Shown here: piece by piece, positions 40,051 through 61,431 of the stretch | Layout: the number at the start of each line of letters is the position of its first letter | How positions within the stretch are numbered: position 1 is the first letter of the stretch | Assembly (NCBI RefSeq): GCF_024171495.1 | Contig: NZ_JALJZW010000005.1 | Coordinates: forward strand, 124,001-188,000 | Source of the DNA: Deinococcus sp. HSC-46F16 | Lineage (GTDB): Bacteria > Deinococcota > Deinococci > Deinococcales > Deinococcaceae | DNA: 64,000 nt | Direction: 5' to 3' | The notes under the pieces: generated by a model | What the model saw: the letters and a program-made list of their open reading frames with translations, nothing else | Databases searched by the model: none | Told to the model about the DNA's origin: nothing | Program-made: the position numbers and the translations under genes

Positions 40051-40056
40051 AGAGTA
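40051..40056 (-). promoter_or_regulatory. leaderless-type -10 element for the MOSC-trmK operon
   Basis: TACTCT on the minus strand, 7 nt before GTG 40043. The tyrS leader promoter diverges only 20 bp away. Confidence 0.55.
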
Positions 40057-40076
40057 CGGGAGGCCGCGCCGCTTGC

Positions 40077-40082
40077 TATGCT
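40077..40082 (+). promoter_or_regulatory. leaderless-type -10 element of the tyrS leader
   Basis: TATGCT ends 7 nt before ATG 40090, the first codon of an 18-residue leader peptide. Confidence 0.6.
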
Positions 40083-40089
40083 GCGCCGC

Positions 40090-40146
40090 ATGAGGCGTCT
40101 GACCCGACGTGCCCAACCCGATGAGCACTATCCGCCTCGCCGCTAG
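40090..40146 (+). CDS. possible tyrS leader peptide
   Basis: 18 residues, MRRLTRRAQPDEHYPPRR, then TAG. It begins 7 nt after a good -10, so it would be translated as a leaderless message. The tyrosine codon is TAT (rare here) at 40129-40131, followed by Pro-Pro, which slows ribosomes. The 3' end CGCCGCT (40138-40144) can pair with AGCGGCG in the terminator hairpin that precedes tyrS. These features fit translation-sensing attenuation. Confidence 0.5.
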   Translation: MRRLTRRAQPDEHYPPRR

Positions 40147-41475
<1,329 letters not shown>

Positions 41476-41496
41476 GCCACGGCCTCTCCCCCAGAG

Positions 41497-41540
41497 TTAT
41501 CCACACCTCCCCTGTGGAAAAATCCGCGCCCTGTGGATAA
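41497..41540. promoter_or_regulatory. cluster of three DnaA boxes downstream of tyrS
   Basis: TTATCCACA (41497-41505), TGTGGAAAA (41513-41521) and TGTGGATAA (41532-41540) lie in 44 bp between tyrS and pyk, about 4.2 kb from the oriC cluster. This may titrate or reactivate DnaA, or may be an old origin fragment. Confidence 0.7.
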
Positions 41541-41542
41541 AA

Positions 41543-41586
41543 ATCCCGCTCCCGCCTGACATCAGCTTGACAGGCGGGAGCGGGAT
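41543..41586. terminator. bidirectional terminator between tyrS and pyk
   Basis: A 16-bp perfect stem (ATCCCGCTCCCGCCTG against its complement) with a 12-nt loop separates the convergent tyrS and pyk genes and can serve both strands. Confidence 0.8.
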
Positions 41587-41603
41587 GAACCTGGGGGAAA
41601 GAC

Positions 41604-43052
<1,449 letters not shown>

Positions 43053-43161
43053 GGGTGCCTGCTTTCTGGCTTGGAATCAATTCCAGAGGGTGAAACGTCC
43101 GGGGATCAGGTCTCAGGAAGTGCCCTCCCCTGACGCCTGATCCCCAGAACTGGACTCCGGG

Positions 43162-45647
<2,486 letters not shown>

Positions 45648-45690
45648 CTTCCACCTTTCCCCCTGGAGGGGTCTATCTCTTTCTGTCTTC

Positions 45691-45960
45691 TAGAAATTAA
45701 AAAAATAGTAGTAGTAGTAGTAGGGCCTGTGGATATTGTGGAAAACCTAGTTTAAACCGCACCCAGCGCAGAAAATTTATCCACAAGCGGCCTGTGGAAA
45801 ACTCGAAAACCTGTGGATAACCTGTGGATAACTCGGGGGGTTTTCCACAGGCCCTTTCCCCCTGTGGAAAACTACCCCACTTATCCACAATTTTATCCAC
45901 AGAAAATGGCGACTTATCCACAGGTTTTGAGGGTTATCCACAAGTTTGTCCACAGATCGT
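45691..45960. other. oriC: chromosomal replication origin oriC
   Basis: Between dnaA and dnaN. Thirteen DnaA-box-like 9-mers were counted by eye (TTATCCACA/TGTGGATAA and TTTTCCACA variants) starting at 45728, 45737, 45777, 45793, 45812, 45823, 45841, 45863, 45881, 45893, 45914, 45934 and 45946. On the dnaN side six TAG trinucleotides in a row (45706-45723) next to an A-rich tract (45694-45705) and a GGCC spacer match the DnaA-trio/basal unwinding element arrangement. Unwinding should therefore start at the dnaN side. Most boxes are 10 to 20 bp apart, in both orientations. Confidence 0.95.
45694..45727. other. DnaA-trio repeats and A-rich unwinding element
   Basis: An A-rich tract (AAATTAAAAAAA) runs into six TAG triplets (45706-45723), then GGCC, then the first DnaA box. 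This is the geometry described for DnaA-trios, in which DnaA moves from the box to the single strand. The number of perfect repeats is unusually high and even. Confidence 0.8.
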
Positions 45961-46029
45961 GAAACCTTGCACACCCTTTTGGAACAGAATTTGGAACTTA
46001 TTTGCGCGTCAGCAGAACGCATCATGAAG

Positions 46030-47415
<1,386 letters not shown>

Positions 47416-47654
47416 CTCCCCCGGTCTGCGGGCCGCTCAGTCTTGCGCGGCCAGCATACCACCGCCTTCCCCGTCTCCTTCGCCCCGCTTCTCCCCCCCG
47501 CCTGCCTCCGGCCGACGAAGTTCAGGTCCGGCACGCTCCGGGCGGCCCCGACCCGCGCCGCGCCCCCCTCGGCCCCAGACTCGTGCCGTGGGGCGGCGTC
47601 AGGGGCCGCCCTAGCCTCCGTTCGGCCGGGGCGGGGCTGCCCCTGCGCACGGGG
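47416..47654. other. 239-bp region between dnaA and the epimerase gene
   Basis: Very GC-rich and C-tract-rich. It contains the dnaA -10 (47453-47458) and a 7-bp hairpin GGGCGGC-N7-GCCGCCC (47591-47611) that may end the epimerase transcript. No DnaA boxes and no gene were seen. Confidence 0.5.
47453..47458 (-). promoter_or_regulatory. probable -10 element of dnaA
   Basis: TATGCT on the minus strand, 37 nt before GTG 47415, leaving a short leader with GGGGGAGG. Confidence 0.45.
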
Positions 47655-48644
47655 TTACCCGTGTTCGGCCAGCACCGCTGCCTCGCGTTCGGGGGTCAGA
47701 AAAACCTTTTGCGGGGTCCCGGCGCTCCAGGCGCGGGTGTCGCGGGCCGTCGCCCCCGGGTCGGTGAGGGTCAGCCCGGCGGCGACGGCGCGGTCGTTCG
47801 CCACGTCCATCAGGCCGCCCTGCTCGCCACTCGCCGGGACGTAGATGGGCAACTCGTTCCAGCCGATGCCCTGCGCTTCCAGCGTGGCCGCGTCCACCCA
47901 GACAGCTTCAGCGTTCGCCCCGGTCGCCTCCCGCGCCACGTCCACGAACTCGCGCCACTCCAGACGCGGCCCGGCGAGGTTGAAGACACCAGGAATGTCC
48001 TGTTCCAGCACCGTCACCGTGAAGCGGGCGAGGTCGCGGGCGTCAATCACCTGCACGGAGTCCGAGCCGTCCCCCGGCGCGAGGAAGCGGCCTCCCTGCG
48101 CTACCCGGTCCACCCAGTACGTGTAGCGCCCAGTCGGGTCATACGGTCCCGCCACGATCTGCGGGCGCAGCAGGGTGGCCCGCTCGCCGTAGACCTCCTC
48201 CACGATGTCCTCGCAGGTGACTTTCAGCGGCCCATACGTCTCTCCCGTCACTTCCGTCACGTCCTCGGCAGCAGGAGGAAAACGGGGGTCGTCCTCTCGA
48301 ACGGGGTGGCGGCCCTGCTCGGCGTACACGCTCACCGTACTGACGAAAACGTAGCGGCCCACCGAATCTCGCAGGGCCTCGGCGCTGGCCCGCACCTGCC
48401 GGGGCGTGTAGCCGCTCACGTCCACGCAGGCGTCCCAGGTGCGCCCGGAGAGGGCGGCGAGCCCTTCCGCGCCGCCGTCACGGTCGCCGTGAAGGCGCTC
48501 GACCGTCTCCGGCAACTCGTCGGGGGTGCGCCCGCGCGTGAACACCGCGACCCGGTGCCCGGCCGAGAGGAGCGTCTCCACGATATGCCGCCCCACAAAC
48601 TGGGTGCCGCCCAGCACCAGCACGTCCATACCCTGTTTGGTCAT
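47655..48644 (-). CDS. NAD-dependent epimerase/dehydratase family protein
   Basis: 329 residues of the extended short-chain dehydrogenase fold. The nucleotide-binding start is VLVLGGTQFVGRHIVETLLS (GxxxFxGR form). Other marks: DACVDVSGYTPRQVRAS, FVSTVSVYAEQGRH with the Ser/Tyr region, and YGPLKVTCEDIV, where YGPLK contains the YxxxK active site. The pattern matches the chloroplast RNA-binding/atypical UDP-sugar reductase-like subgroup. Substrate unknown. AATGCT 6 nt before the ATG may be a leaderless-type -10. Confidence 0.85.
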   Translation of the reverse strand: MTKQGMDVLVLGGTQFVGRHIVETLLSAGHRVAVFTRGRTPDELPETVERLHGDRDGGAEGLAALSGRTWDACVDVSGYTPRQVRASAEALRDSVGRYVFVSTVSVYAEQGRHPVREDDPRFPPAAEDVTEVTGETYGPLKVTCEDIVEEVYGERATLLRPQIVAGPYDPTGRYTYWVDRVAQGGRFLAPGDGSDSVQVIDARDLARFTVTVLEQDIPGVFNLAGPRLEWREFVDVAREATGANAEAVWVDAATLEAQGIGWNELPIYVPASGEQGGLMDVANDRAVAAGLTLTDPGATARDTRAWSAGTPQKVFLTPEREAAVLAEHG

Positions 48645-48677
48645 GAGGGCAGCATTCCACGGCGCCGGAGGGTGCGG

Positions 48678-48938
48678 CTAGGGGGTCCTCCCCTTCTCCC
48701 ACCCCGTCAGCGCCGCCTCGCCCCGTTCGGTGAGGGTGTATGTCGCCCTGGCCTGTCCGGGGCCGCCTTCCAGCGCGATCAATCCCCGCCCCTCCAGCCC
48801 CTTGACGGTGACCACGCCCAGCCGCCGCCCGGCCAGCGTGTAGTACGGGCCGCGCCCGGTCTGCCGCAGGTGCCGGACGAGATCGGCGCCGCCCCGCAGG
48901 GCCAGGAGGACCCGCGCCTCCGCGTTTGTCAGGCTCAC
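48678..48938 (-). CDS. small winged-helix DNA-binding protein
   Basis: 86 residues with GGGGAG before GTG 48938. The pattern LTNAEARVLLALRGGADLVRHLRQTGRGPYYTL, then GLEGRGLIALEGG, then ATYTLTERGEAALTGWEKG is a PadR/MarR-type winged helix with the usual recognition helix and a short wing. It is next to dprA (7 bases after its stop) and may be cotranscribed; the target is unknown. Confidence 0.65.
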   Translation of the reverse strand: MSLTNAEARVLLALRGGADLVRHLRQTGRGPYYTLAGRRLGVVTVKGLEGRGLIALEGGPGQARATYTLTERGEAALTGWEKGRTP

Positions 48939-48945
48939 CTCTCCC

Positions 48946-50034
48946 CTACCGCCGCGTCCAGCGCCCGCCCACCTCTTCGGCCAGGCCCATGAGTTGCAGC
49001 ATCACCAGCGCCGTCTGAAGCTCCGCGAGGCCCAGCCCGGTGGCTCCACGCAGGTCGTCGAGGGTGGCGGGCGTGCTCAGCGCCGCGTACACGCGGGCCT
49101 GCTCGGGTGGGAGGTCGGGGAGGCGGGCGGCGGGGCCTTCCTCCCAACCCAGTTCGGCCAGCACGTCGCCCGCCGTCTCGGTGAGAACCGCTCCCTCGCG
49201 CAGCAGCCGGTGCGGCCCGGCGGCGCGGGGGTCCCCGGCGCGGCCCGGCACGGCGAAGACGGTGCGGCCACATTCCAGCGCATGGGTGGCGGTGATGAGT
49301 GAGCCGCTCTTGAGTTCGCCCTCCACGACCACCGCGCCCGCCGAAAGCGCTGCGATCAATCGGTTTCGCGCCGGAAAGTGGTGTTGCGCGGGGCCGGTCC
49401 CCAGCGGGTACTCGCTGACCAGGGTGAGCCGCCCGGCCAGCTCCGCGTTCTCGGCGGGGTAGATGTGGTTGACCGCGCTGCCCAGCACGCCGATGCTCAG
49501 GCCCCCGGCGTCCACCGCCGCCCGGTGCGCCTCGGTATCGATGCCGCGGGCCAGGCCGCTCACCACGACCACCCCCGCCCGCGCGAGGTCGGCGGCGAGG
49601 TCGCGGGTCAGCGAGCGGGCGTGCGGACTCGCGCCCCGCGTGCCCACGATGCCCACCGCGCGGGGCACCGCCGGGAGGTCGGGCAAGTCGCCGAGGACCC
49701 ACAGCACCGCCGGGGGATCGCCCAGGGCCTCGAGCGCCTCCGGGTAGCCGGGCAGCCCGCGCCCCAGCAGGGTGACGCCCCCGGCTTTCGCCTTCCGCAG
49801 CTCCGCCTCGGCCTGCTCGCGGGGCCCCGGCGTGCCGATGGCGGCGACCGTCTTGGCCTCCAGGCCCGGCACCCCCCGCAGCGCGGTCAGGGGAGCCGCG
49901 AGCGCCGCCTCCGCCGAGCCGAAGTGCCGCCGCAGGCTCTCGGTGCGGCGCGGCCCCAGCGCGGGCGTGAAGCGCAGGGTCAGCAGCGCGAGCAGTTCGG
50001 CCTGGGCTGCGGCGGAGTCGGCGAGGGCGGTCAC
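48946..50034 (-). CDS. dprA: DNA-processing protein DprA
   Basis: Protects incoming single-stranded DNA and loads RecA in natural transformation. 362 residues from GTG 50034, which lies 6 nt after TATCCT. N-terminal helical region (about 1-100, [21 protein letters not shown]), Rossmann core with [79 protein letters not shown], and a C-terminal winged helix (about 300-362). Normal length. Deinococcus species are naturally competent, which fits. Confidence 0.95.
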   Translation of the reverse strand: MTALADSAAAQAELLALLTLRFTPALGPRRTESLRRHFGSAEAALAAPLTALRGVPGLEAKTVAAIGTPGPREQAEAELRKAKAGGVTLLGRGLPGYPEALEALGDPPAVLWVLGDLPDLPAVPRAVGIVGTRGASPHARSLTRDLAADLARAGVVVVSGLARGIDTEAHRAAVDAGGLSIGVLGSAVNHIYPAENAELAGRLTLVSEYPLGTGPAQHHFPARNRLIAALSAGAVVVEGELKSGSLITATHALECGRTVFAVPGRAGDPRAAGPHRLLREGAVLTETAGDVLAELGWEEGPAARLPDLPPEQARVYAALSTPATLDDLRGATGLGLAELQTALVMLQLMGLAEEVGGRWTRR

Positions 50035-50040
50035 GCCCGG

Positions 50041-50046
50041 AGGATA
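50041..50046 (-). promoter_or_regulatory. leaderless-type -10 element for dprA
   Basis: TATCCT on the minus strand, 6 nt before GTG 50034; it selects this GTG over an earlier in-frame start. Confidence 0.55.
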
Positions 50047-50064
50047 GCGGCTTCGCCCCACCCG

Positions 50065-51447
<1,383 letters not shown>

Positions 51448-51469
51448 CCCGCCTCCCCCGGACGGCAAA

Positions 51470-51496
51470 GCCCCCCCACGCGGGCGCGGAGGGGGC
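51470..51496 (-). terminator. possible attenuating hairpin between response regulator and kinase
   Basis: GCCCCC and GGGGGC arms with a GC-rich centre followed on the minus strand by TTTG. Weak; it might lower kinase expression relative to the regulator. Confidence 0.35.
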
Positions 51497-51531
51497 AGGC
51501 GGCAGTCCACATGGGCGGCTCAGGAGGAAGG

Positions 51532-52194
51532 TCAGCTCGCCTGAAGCACGTAGCCCACGTTGCGGATGGTCCGAATCCGCAGGTCGCTGGCGGCGTGTTC
51601 CAGTTTCTTGCGCAACTGGCTGATGCGGACCTCGACCGAGTTGCTGTTGGGCGTCTCCCAGCCGTAGAGGTGCGACTCGATGTCCGCCCGTGAAAAGACC
51701 CGCTCGGGGGTGCGCATCATCAGTTCGAGGATGCGGGCCTCGTGCTCGGTGAGGTTGACGTTCTTGTCATTCACGGTGAGCAGCAGGCTGCTGGTGCTGA
51801 GGCTGGTATTGCCCAGGTTCACGCCCGTTCCGGCGGCGGTGCGGCGCAGCAGCGCGGTGATGCGGGCGTCGAGTTCCGGCATGGCGAAGGGCTTGGTGAG
51901 GTAGTCGTCGGCCCCGGCGTTCAGCCCGGCCACGCGCTCCTGCACCCCCGAGCGGGCCGAGAGCACCAGCACCGGCGTGCTGGAATACTGCCGCAGCGCC
52001 TGCACGAGGTCGAGGCCGTCGCCGTCGGGCAGGTTCAGGTCCAGCAGAATGAGCTGCGCCGAGTGGGTTCCCAGCCACGCCTGGGCGTCCCTCAGGGTCG
52101 CGGCGTGGTGCACGAGGTAATCGGCCGACAGGTATTCCTTGAGCAGCGGGCCGAGGTGGGGATCGTCCTCCACGACCAGAATCTGGGCGAGCAT
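51532..52194 (-). CDS. OmpR/PhoB-family response regulator
   Basis: 220 residues. Receiver domain with [18 protein letters not shown] (acidic pair), the phosphorylated Asp in [28 protein letters not shown] (Thr/Ser) and [13 protein letters not shown] (Lys). The C-terminal winged helix reads [27 protein letters not shown] and [17 protein letters not shown]. The GGAGG site before the ATG lies in the last codons of the upstream secreted-protein gene, so the three genes form one operon with the kinase. Confidence 0.95.
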   Translation of the reverse strand: MLAQILVVEDDPHLGPLLKEYLSADYLVHHAATLRDAQAWLGTHSAQLILLDLNLPDGDGLDLVQALRQYSSTPVLVLSARSGVQERVAGLNAGADDYLTKPFAMPELDARITALLRRTAAGTGVNLGNTSLSTSSLLLTVNDKNVNLTEHEARILELMMRTPERVFSRADIESHLYGWETPNSNSVEVRISQLRKKLEHAASDLRIRTIRNVGYVLQAS

Positions 52195-52605
52195 TCAGCG
52201 GCCTCCTTCAGGGGCAGGTTTCTCGGCGGTGGGCAGGCGCACGCCCGGCATCTGGCCCACGGGCTGGACGGTCAGCGTGAGCTTCAGCCCCGTCAGAAAG
52301 CGGGCCAGGGTCTGCTCGGTGTTGCCAACCTCCAGCGTGAGCTGCCCGGCCCTGAGGGTCCCCACGTAGCGGGGCTGGAGACTCAGGAACAGGCCCTCGT
52401 TGCGTTCGTCTTCACTGCGGGAAAACAGCAGCACCACGGGGCCGCTGTAGTTCCGGACAAGCTGCACGGTCATGCGGCCCCCGCTGCTTTCGCCGTAGCC
52501 CAGATTCAGTTGCAACTCCGGGTCCACCACCCGCAGCTTCAGCGCCCCGGCCCCGGAGGCCAGGGTCAGGAGCAGCAGCGCGGCAAGGGTACGGAAGCGG
52601 GTCAT
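52195..52605 (-). CDS. secreted protein of two-component operon
   Basis: 136 residues, ATG 52605 (7 nt after TAGAGT). Signal peptide ([17 protein letters not shown]), then a small beta-rich domain ([43 protein letters not shown]). No cysteine or known motif. Upstream of and joined to the response regulator gene. It may be a periplasmic sensor partner or target of the kinase; that is inference from context. Confidence 0.6.
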   Translation of the reverse strand: MTRFRTLAALLLLTLASGAGALKLRVVDPELQLNLGYGESSGGRMTVQLVRNYSGPVVLLFSRSEDERNEGLFLSLQPRYVGTLRAGQLTLEVGNTEQTLARFLTGLKLTLTVQPVGQMPGVRLPTAEKPAPEGGR

Positions 52606-52612
52606 CACAGTC

Positions 52613-52618
52613 ACTCTA
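52613..52618 (-). promoter_or_regulatory. leaderless-type -10 element of the two-component operon
   Basis: TAGAGT on the minus strand, 7 nt before ATG 52605. Confidence 0.5.
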
Positions 52619-52735
52619 TCCAATCCGGCAGTCCGTGCCCGTGGGCCAGGACCCCATGACCACGCACCCTAGCGCCCCAAGCTGACGCCCCTTTGACCCG
52701 GCCCTGACCTCGCCTTCATGCTTTGAAAAGCAAAG

Positions 52736-52760
52736 CGGCCAGCCGGGGAGGGGCTGACCG
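52736..52760 (-). terminator. terminator of the BCKDH operon
   Basis: A 9-bp stem with one mismatch (CGGTCAGCC against GGCTGGCCG), then CTTTGCTTTTC on the minus strand, 18 nt after the E2 stop. Confidence 0.65.
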
Positions 52761-52777
52761 TTGGGGGTGGCGAAGCT

Positions 52778-54367
<1,590 letters not shown>

Positions 54368-54401
54368 GCGTTACCTCGGCAGAAAAGGGGCGGAAAAACG
54401 G

Positions 54402-54635
54402 TCAGCGGAGAAAGAGGAGGCGGGCCAGGCCGTACAGCAGCAGCAGGCCCGCCACCCCCTGAATGAAGCGGTCGCCCTGCGCGTAACGCCACGTCGCCGC
54501 GCCCAGCGCCACGAACGCCGTTCCAGCCAGCAGGTCCGGCCACGGCTCCCGCAACCGGCCCAGCAGGGGGTACACCGTGAAGCCGATCGCCAGGCCCAGG
54601 GCACCCAACACCCACCGCCAGACGTCGGGCTTCAC
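54402..54635 (-). CDS. small membrane protein within the BCKDH operon
   Basis: 77 residues with three hydrophobic segments (WVLGALGLAIGFTVYPLL, LLAGTAFVALGAATWRYA, GVAGLLLLYGLARLLFL). It sits between the E1 beta and E2 genes, 13 bases after the E1 beta stop. No known family. A role in branched-chain acid handling is only suggested by position. Confidence 0.6.
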   Translation of the reverse strand: MKPDVWRWVLGALGLAIGFTVYPLLGRLREPWPDLLAGTAFVALGAATWRYAQGDRFIQGVAGLLLLYGLARLLFLR

Positions 54636-54648
54636 GGCTTCCCCGGCA

Positions 54649-56783
<2,135 letters not shown>

Positions 56784-56852
56784 GAGGGGCCTCCTGAGCG
56801 GCAGGGCCGGAGGGCGCCCAGGGGGCGCGGCACCGGACATACGACACATAAC

Positions 56853-56866
56853 CTAACGCTCGTTCG
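56853..56866. promoter_or_regulatory. PaaR-like TetR-family operator before the BCKDH operon
   Basis: CTAACGCTCGTTCG fits CNAACGNNCGTTNG, the palindrome I recall for Thermus PaaR. It covers the expected transcription start just downstream of TAGAAT, an ideal position for repression. Confidence 0.65.
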
Positions 56867-56868
56867 GG

Positions 56869-56874
56869 ATTCTA
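56869..56874 (-). promoter_or_regulatory. -10 element of the BCKDH operon
   Basis: TAGAAT on the minus strand, about 85 nt before the E1 alpha ATG, beside the palindrome. Confidence 0.6.
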
Positions 56875-56929
56875 GACCATGCACCTGCGCCGCCGGAGGG
56901 ATGGGCCACCTGAACCGGACGGAGTTCAG

Positions 56930-56943
56930 GTTTCACGTGAAAC
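56930..56943. promoter_or_regulatory. parS: parS site 1
   Basis: GTTTCACGTGAAAC, a perfect core parS palindrome, lies in the intergenic region upstream of mnmG. It is the ParB loading site of parABS. Together with the two other sites below it marks this as the centromere region. Confidence 0.95.
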
Positions 56944-56991
56944 CTCCCCGGCACCGTGAGCCATTCCCGTGTAGGTGGGAGGCCGCCGCTC

Positions 56992-56997
56992 TACACT
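56992..56997 (+). promoter_or_regulatory. leaderless-type -10 element for mnmG
   Basis: TACACT ends 8 nt before ATG 57006. parS site 1 lies 50 bp upstream. Confidence 0.5.
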
Positions 56998-57005
56998 CCT
57001 TCCCG

Positions 57006-58814
57006 ATGAGCGGCTGGAACGTGATCGTGATCGGCGGGGGACACGCGGGGCTGGAGGCAGCCTGGGCGGCAGCGAAGTTTGCCCGCACCGCCCTGCTCGT
57101 GGGCAATCCCGCCACCGTGGGCCGGATGCCCTGCAACCCGGCGGTGGGCGGCCCCGGCAAAAGTCAACTGGTGTTCGAGGTCCAGGCCCTGGGCGGACTG
57201 ATGGGCCGCTTGGCGGACGAGACGGCGATTCATACCCGCGTGCTGAACGCGAGTAAGGGACCCGCCGTGCAGTCCCTACGCGTGCAGAACGAGCGCGACG
57301 CCTACGCCGAGCGTGCCCAGGACGTGATCTTCGGTCACCCCGGGATCGAGATCGTGCGGGGCGAGGCGGCCGACCTTGAACCCGATGGCCGGGGAGGCTG
57401 GTTCGTCGTGACGACAGATGGACGGCGCCTGGCGGCCCGGAGTGTGGTCGTTGCGGCTGGAACCTTCCTGCGCGGCGTGACCTGGTATGGCCGCCAGTCC
57501 CGTGCCGAGGGGCGTCAGGGCGAGCCGCCCGCCCGATTCCTCAGCCAACCGCTGGCCCGCGCGGGGCACCGGCTCAAGCGGTACAAGACCGGGACGCCGC
57601 CCCGCGTCCGGGCTGACTCCGTGCGCTTCGCCAACCTGCTGGAAATCCCCGCCGACCCGCAGCCGCGCGGCTTTACCGGACAGCCCGGCCCCCGCGCCGC
57701 CGAGTCACCGACCTGGCAGACCCACACGACCGCCGAGACGCACCGCCTGATTGGCGAGAACCTCCACGAGTCCCCGATGTACGCCGGAGACATCGAGGGT
57801 CTCGGCCCCCGCTACTGCCCGAGCATCGAGGACAAGGTCGTGCGGTTTGCCCACCACGATCGCCACCTGCTCTTTGTGGAGCCGGACGGGGTACAGACCA
57901 GCGAAGTTTATCTTCAGGGCTTCAGCTCCTCGCTGCCGCCACGCCTTCAGGACGCCCTGGTGCGGACACTGCCCGGTTTCGAGCGGGCGGTGATTCAGCG
58001 CTACGCCTATGCGGTGGAATATGACGTGGTGGATTCCACCGAACTCACCCTCAATCTGGAATCCCGGCTTCTCCCCGGCGTATTTACGGCCGGGCAGATC
58101 AACGGCACCAGCGGCTACGAGGAGGCGGCGGCACAGGGACTGGTGGCAGGCACAGCGGCGGCGCGGCGGGCCTTGGGTCTGGAGGAGCATCAGGTTTCAC
58201 GTGAAACGGGGTACATCGGTGTGATGCTGGATGACCTCGTCTTCAAAGGCAGCGACGAACCCTACCGCATGATGACCAGCCGGGTGGAACACCGCCTGCT
58301 GGTGCGCCAGGACAACGCCGACGAACGGATGACGGGCCTGGGGCAGCGGCTGGGACTGGTGGGGGAGAGCACCGCGCGAACTGTCGCAGAGAAGTATGCG
58401 CGTGTGGAGGCGGGCGTCCAGGCCCTGCATCGGCAGCGAGTCAACGGCCAGCCCGCCGACGCCCTGCTGCGGCGCCCGGAATTCACCCTGGCCGATGTGG
58501 AGGCGCTGGGCGCCGTGCTGCCGCCCCTGGGGGAAGGCGAGCGCGAGGCCGTCGAGATCCGGGTGAAGTACGCGGGCTATATCGAGCGGGCTGAGCGGCA
58601 GCTCCAGGCCGAGGCGAAAGGCAGTGAGCTGAGCCTGGATGGAGTGGATTTCGCCGCGCTGGGCAGCCTGTCGAACGAGGCCCGTGAAAAGCTCACGCGG
58701 GCACGCCCCTCGACGGTGGGGCAGGCCGCGCGGGTCCCCGGCGTGCGGCACGCGGATATCAGCGCCCTGCTGGTTCATCTACGTCAGGCCCGGAGCGTTT
58801 CACGTGAAATCTGA
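57006..58814 (+). CDS. mnmG: tRNA uridine-5-carboxymethylaminomethyl modification enzyme MnmG (GidA)
   Basis: With MnmE, modifies the wobble uridine of tRNAs. 602 residues. FAD-binding N-terminus [38 protein letters not shown] with the active cysteine, [13 protein letters not shown] with the folate/flavin region, [12 protein letters not shown], and [23 protein letters not shown]-terminal domain with [15 protein letters not shown]. The DNA contains two parS sites in frame (encoding VSRE near residues 398 and 600), which did not break the protein. First gene of mnmG-rsmG-parA-parB. Confidence 0.97.
   Translation: MSGWNVIVIGGGHAGLEAAWAAAKFARTALLVGNPATVGRMPCNPAVGGPGKSQLVFEVQALGGLMGRLADETAIHTRVLNASKGPAVQSLRVQNERDAYAERAQDVIFGHPGIEIVRGEAADLEPDGRGGWFVVTTDGRRLAARSVVVAAGTFLRGVTWYGRQSRAEGRQGEPPARFLSQPLARAGHRLKRYKTGTPPRVRADSVRFANLLEIPADPQPRGFTGQPGPRAAESPTWQTHTTAETHRLIGENLHESPMYAGDIEGLGPRYCPSIEDKVVRFAHHDRHLLFVEPDGVQTSEVYLQGFSSSLPPRLQDALVRTLPGFERAVIQRYAYAVEYDVVDSTELTLNLESRLLPGVFTAGQINGTSGYEEAAAQGLVAGTAAARRALGLEEHQVSRETGYIGVMLDDLVFKGSDEPYRMMTSRVEHRLLVRQDNADERMTGLGQRLGLVGESTARTVAEKYARVEAGVQALHRQRVNGQPADALLRRPEFTLADVEALGAVLPPLGEGEREAVEIRVKYAGYIERAERQLQAEAKGSELSLDGVDFAALGSLSNEAREKLTRARPSTVGQAARVPGVRHADISALLVHLRQARSVSREI
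58194..58207. promoter_or_regulatory. parS: parS site 2, inside mnmG
   Basis: GTTTCACGTGAAAC in the coding region, read as part of QVSRETG. Perfect palindrome. Confidence 0.93.
58797..58810. promoter_or_regulatory. parS: parS site 3, at the end of mnmG
   Basis: GTTTCACGTGAAAT, one mismatch in the last base, 4 nt before the end of the mnmG stop codon. It probably binds ParB with lower affinity. Confidence 0.85.
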
Positions 58815-58839
58815 TGGCCCTGGCTCAGCCTCGCAGGGC

Positions 58840-58845
58840 TACCAT
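58840..58845 (+). promoter_or_regulatory. leaderless-type -10 element before the rsmG leader ORF
   Basis: TACCAT ends 6 nt before GTG 58852. Confidence 0.5.
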
Positions 58846-58851
58846 GCCCCA

Positions 58852-58883
58852 GTGACGACTGAACAAACGGGCAGGTACAGCCT

Positions 58884-58887
<4 letters not shown>
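58852..58887 (+). CDS. possible 11-residue leader ORF coupled to rsmG
   Basis: Starts at GTG 58852, 6 nt after TACCAT, and reads [11 protein letters not shown] before TGA 58885-58887, which overlaps the rsmG GTG (GTGA). Such a micro-ORF could carry ribosomes to rsmG by re-initiation. Too short for any coding statistic, so support is from layout only. Confidence 0.4.
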
Positions 58888-61196
<2,309 letters not shown>

Positions 61197-61210
61197 ACGG
61201 CGCGGGGCCA

Positions 61211-61257
61211 CCAGTGGGGCGGGGCACAGGTTCATCGCCTGTGCCCCGCCCCACTGG
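61211..61257. terminator. hairpin terminator after parB
   Basis: A 20-bp perfect stem (CCAGTGGGGCGGGGCACAGG) with a 7-nt loop, ending the parAB operon. It lies between convergent genes, so it can work for both. Confidence 0.8.
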
Positions 61258-61298
61258 GGAGCTGACTGACCCATCAGCCTGCTGGTCGCTGAGGACCC

Positions 61299-61415
61299 TC
61301 ATCGGAACAGTTCGATCACCTTGATCAGGGTCTGCCAGATCGCCCACACCATCGGGATCAGGACCACGAGCCAGGCCAGCACGACGGCGGCGGGAGACGT
61401 TCTCGGTTCGCGCAT
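61299..61415 (-). CDS. MFS transporter small subunit-like protein
   Basis: 38 residues, MREPRTSPAAVVLAWLVVLI followed by PMVWAIWQTLIKVIELFR; one transmembrane helix with a short amphipathic end. AGGAG precedes the ATG. It lies 16 bases after the stop of the OFA-family transporter, on the same strand, as found for small accessory proteins of formate/oxalate-type MFS carriers. It was easy to miss because of its size. Confidence 0.7.
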   Translation of the reverse strand: MREPRTSPAAVVLAWLVVLIPMVWAIWQTLIKVIELFR

Positions 61416-61431
61416 GGGGAGGCTCCTGGGG

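Noticed and set aside
43072..43085. TGGAATcaATTCCA before pyk as a firm operator
   Set aside because: The arms are short and the centre breaks the symmetry; no known regulator site matches, so it is only mentioned in the pyk entry.
45706..45723. TAG triplet run as a simple microsatellite
   Set aside because: Its position between an A-rich tract and the first DnaA box, with a GGCC spacer, fits DnaA-trio architecture better than chance slippage.
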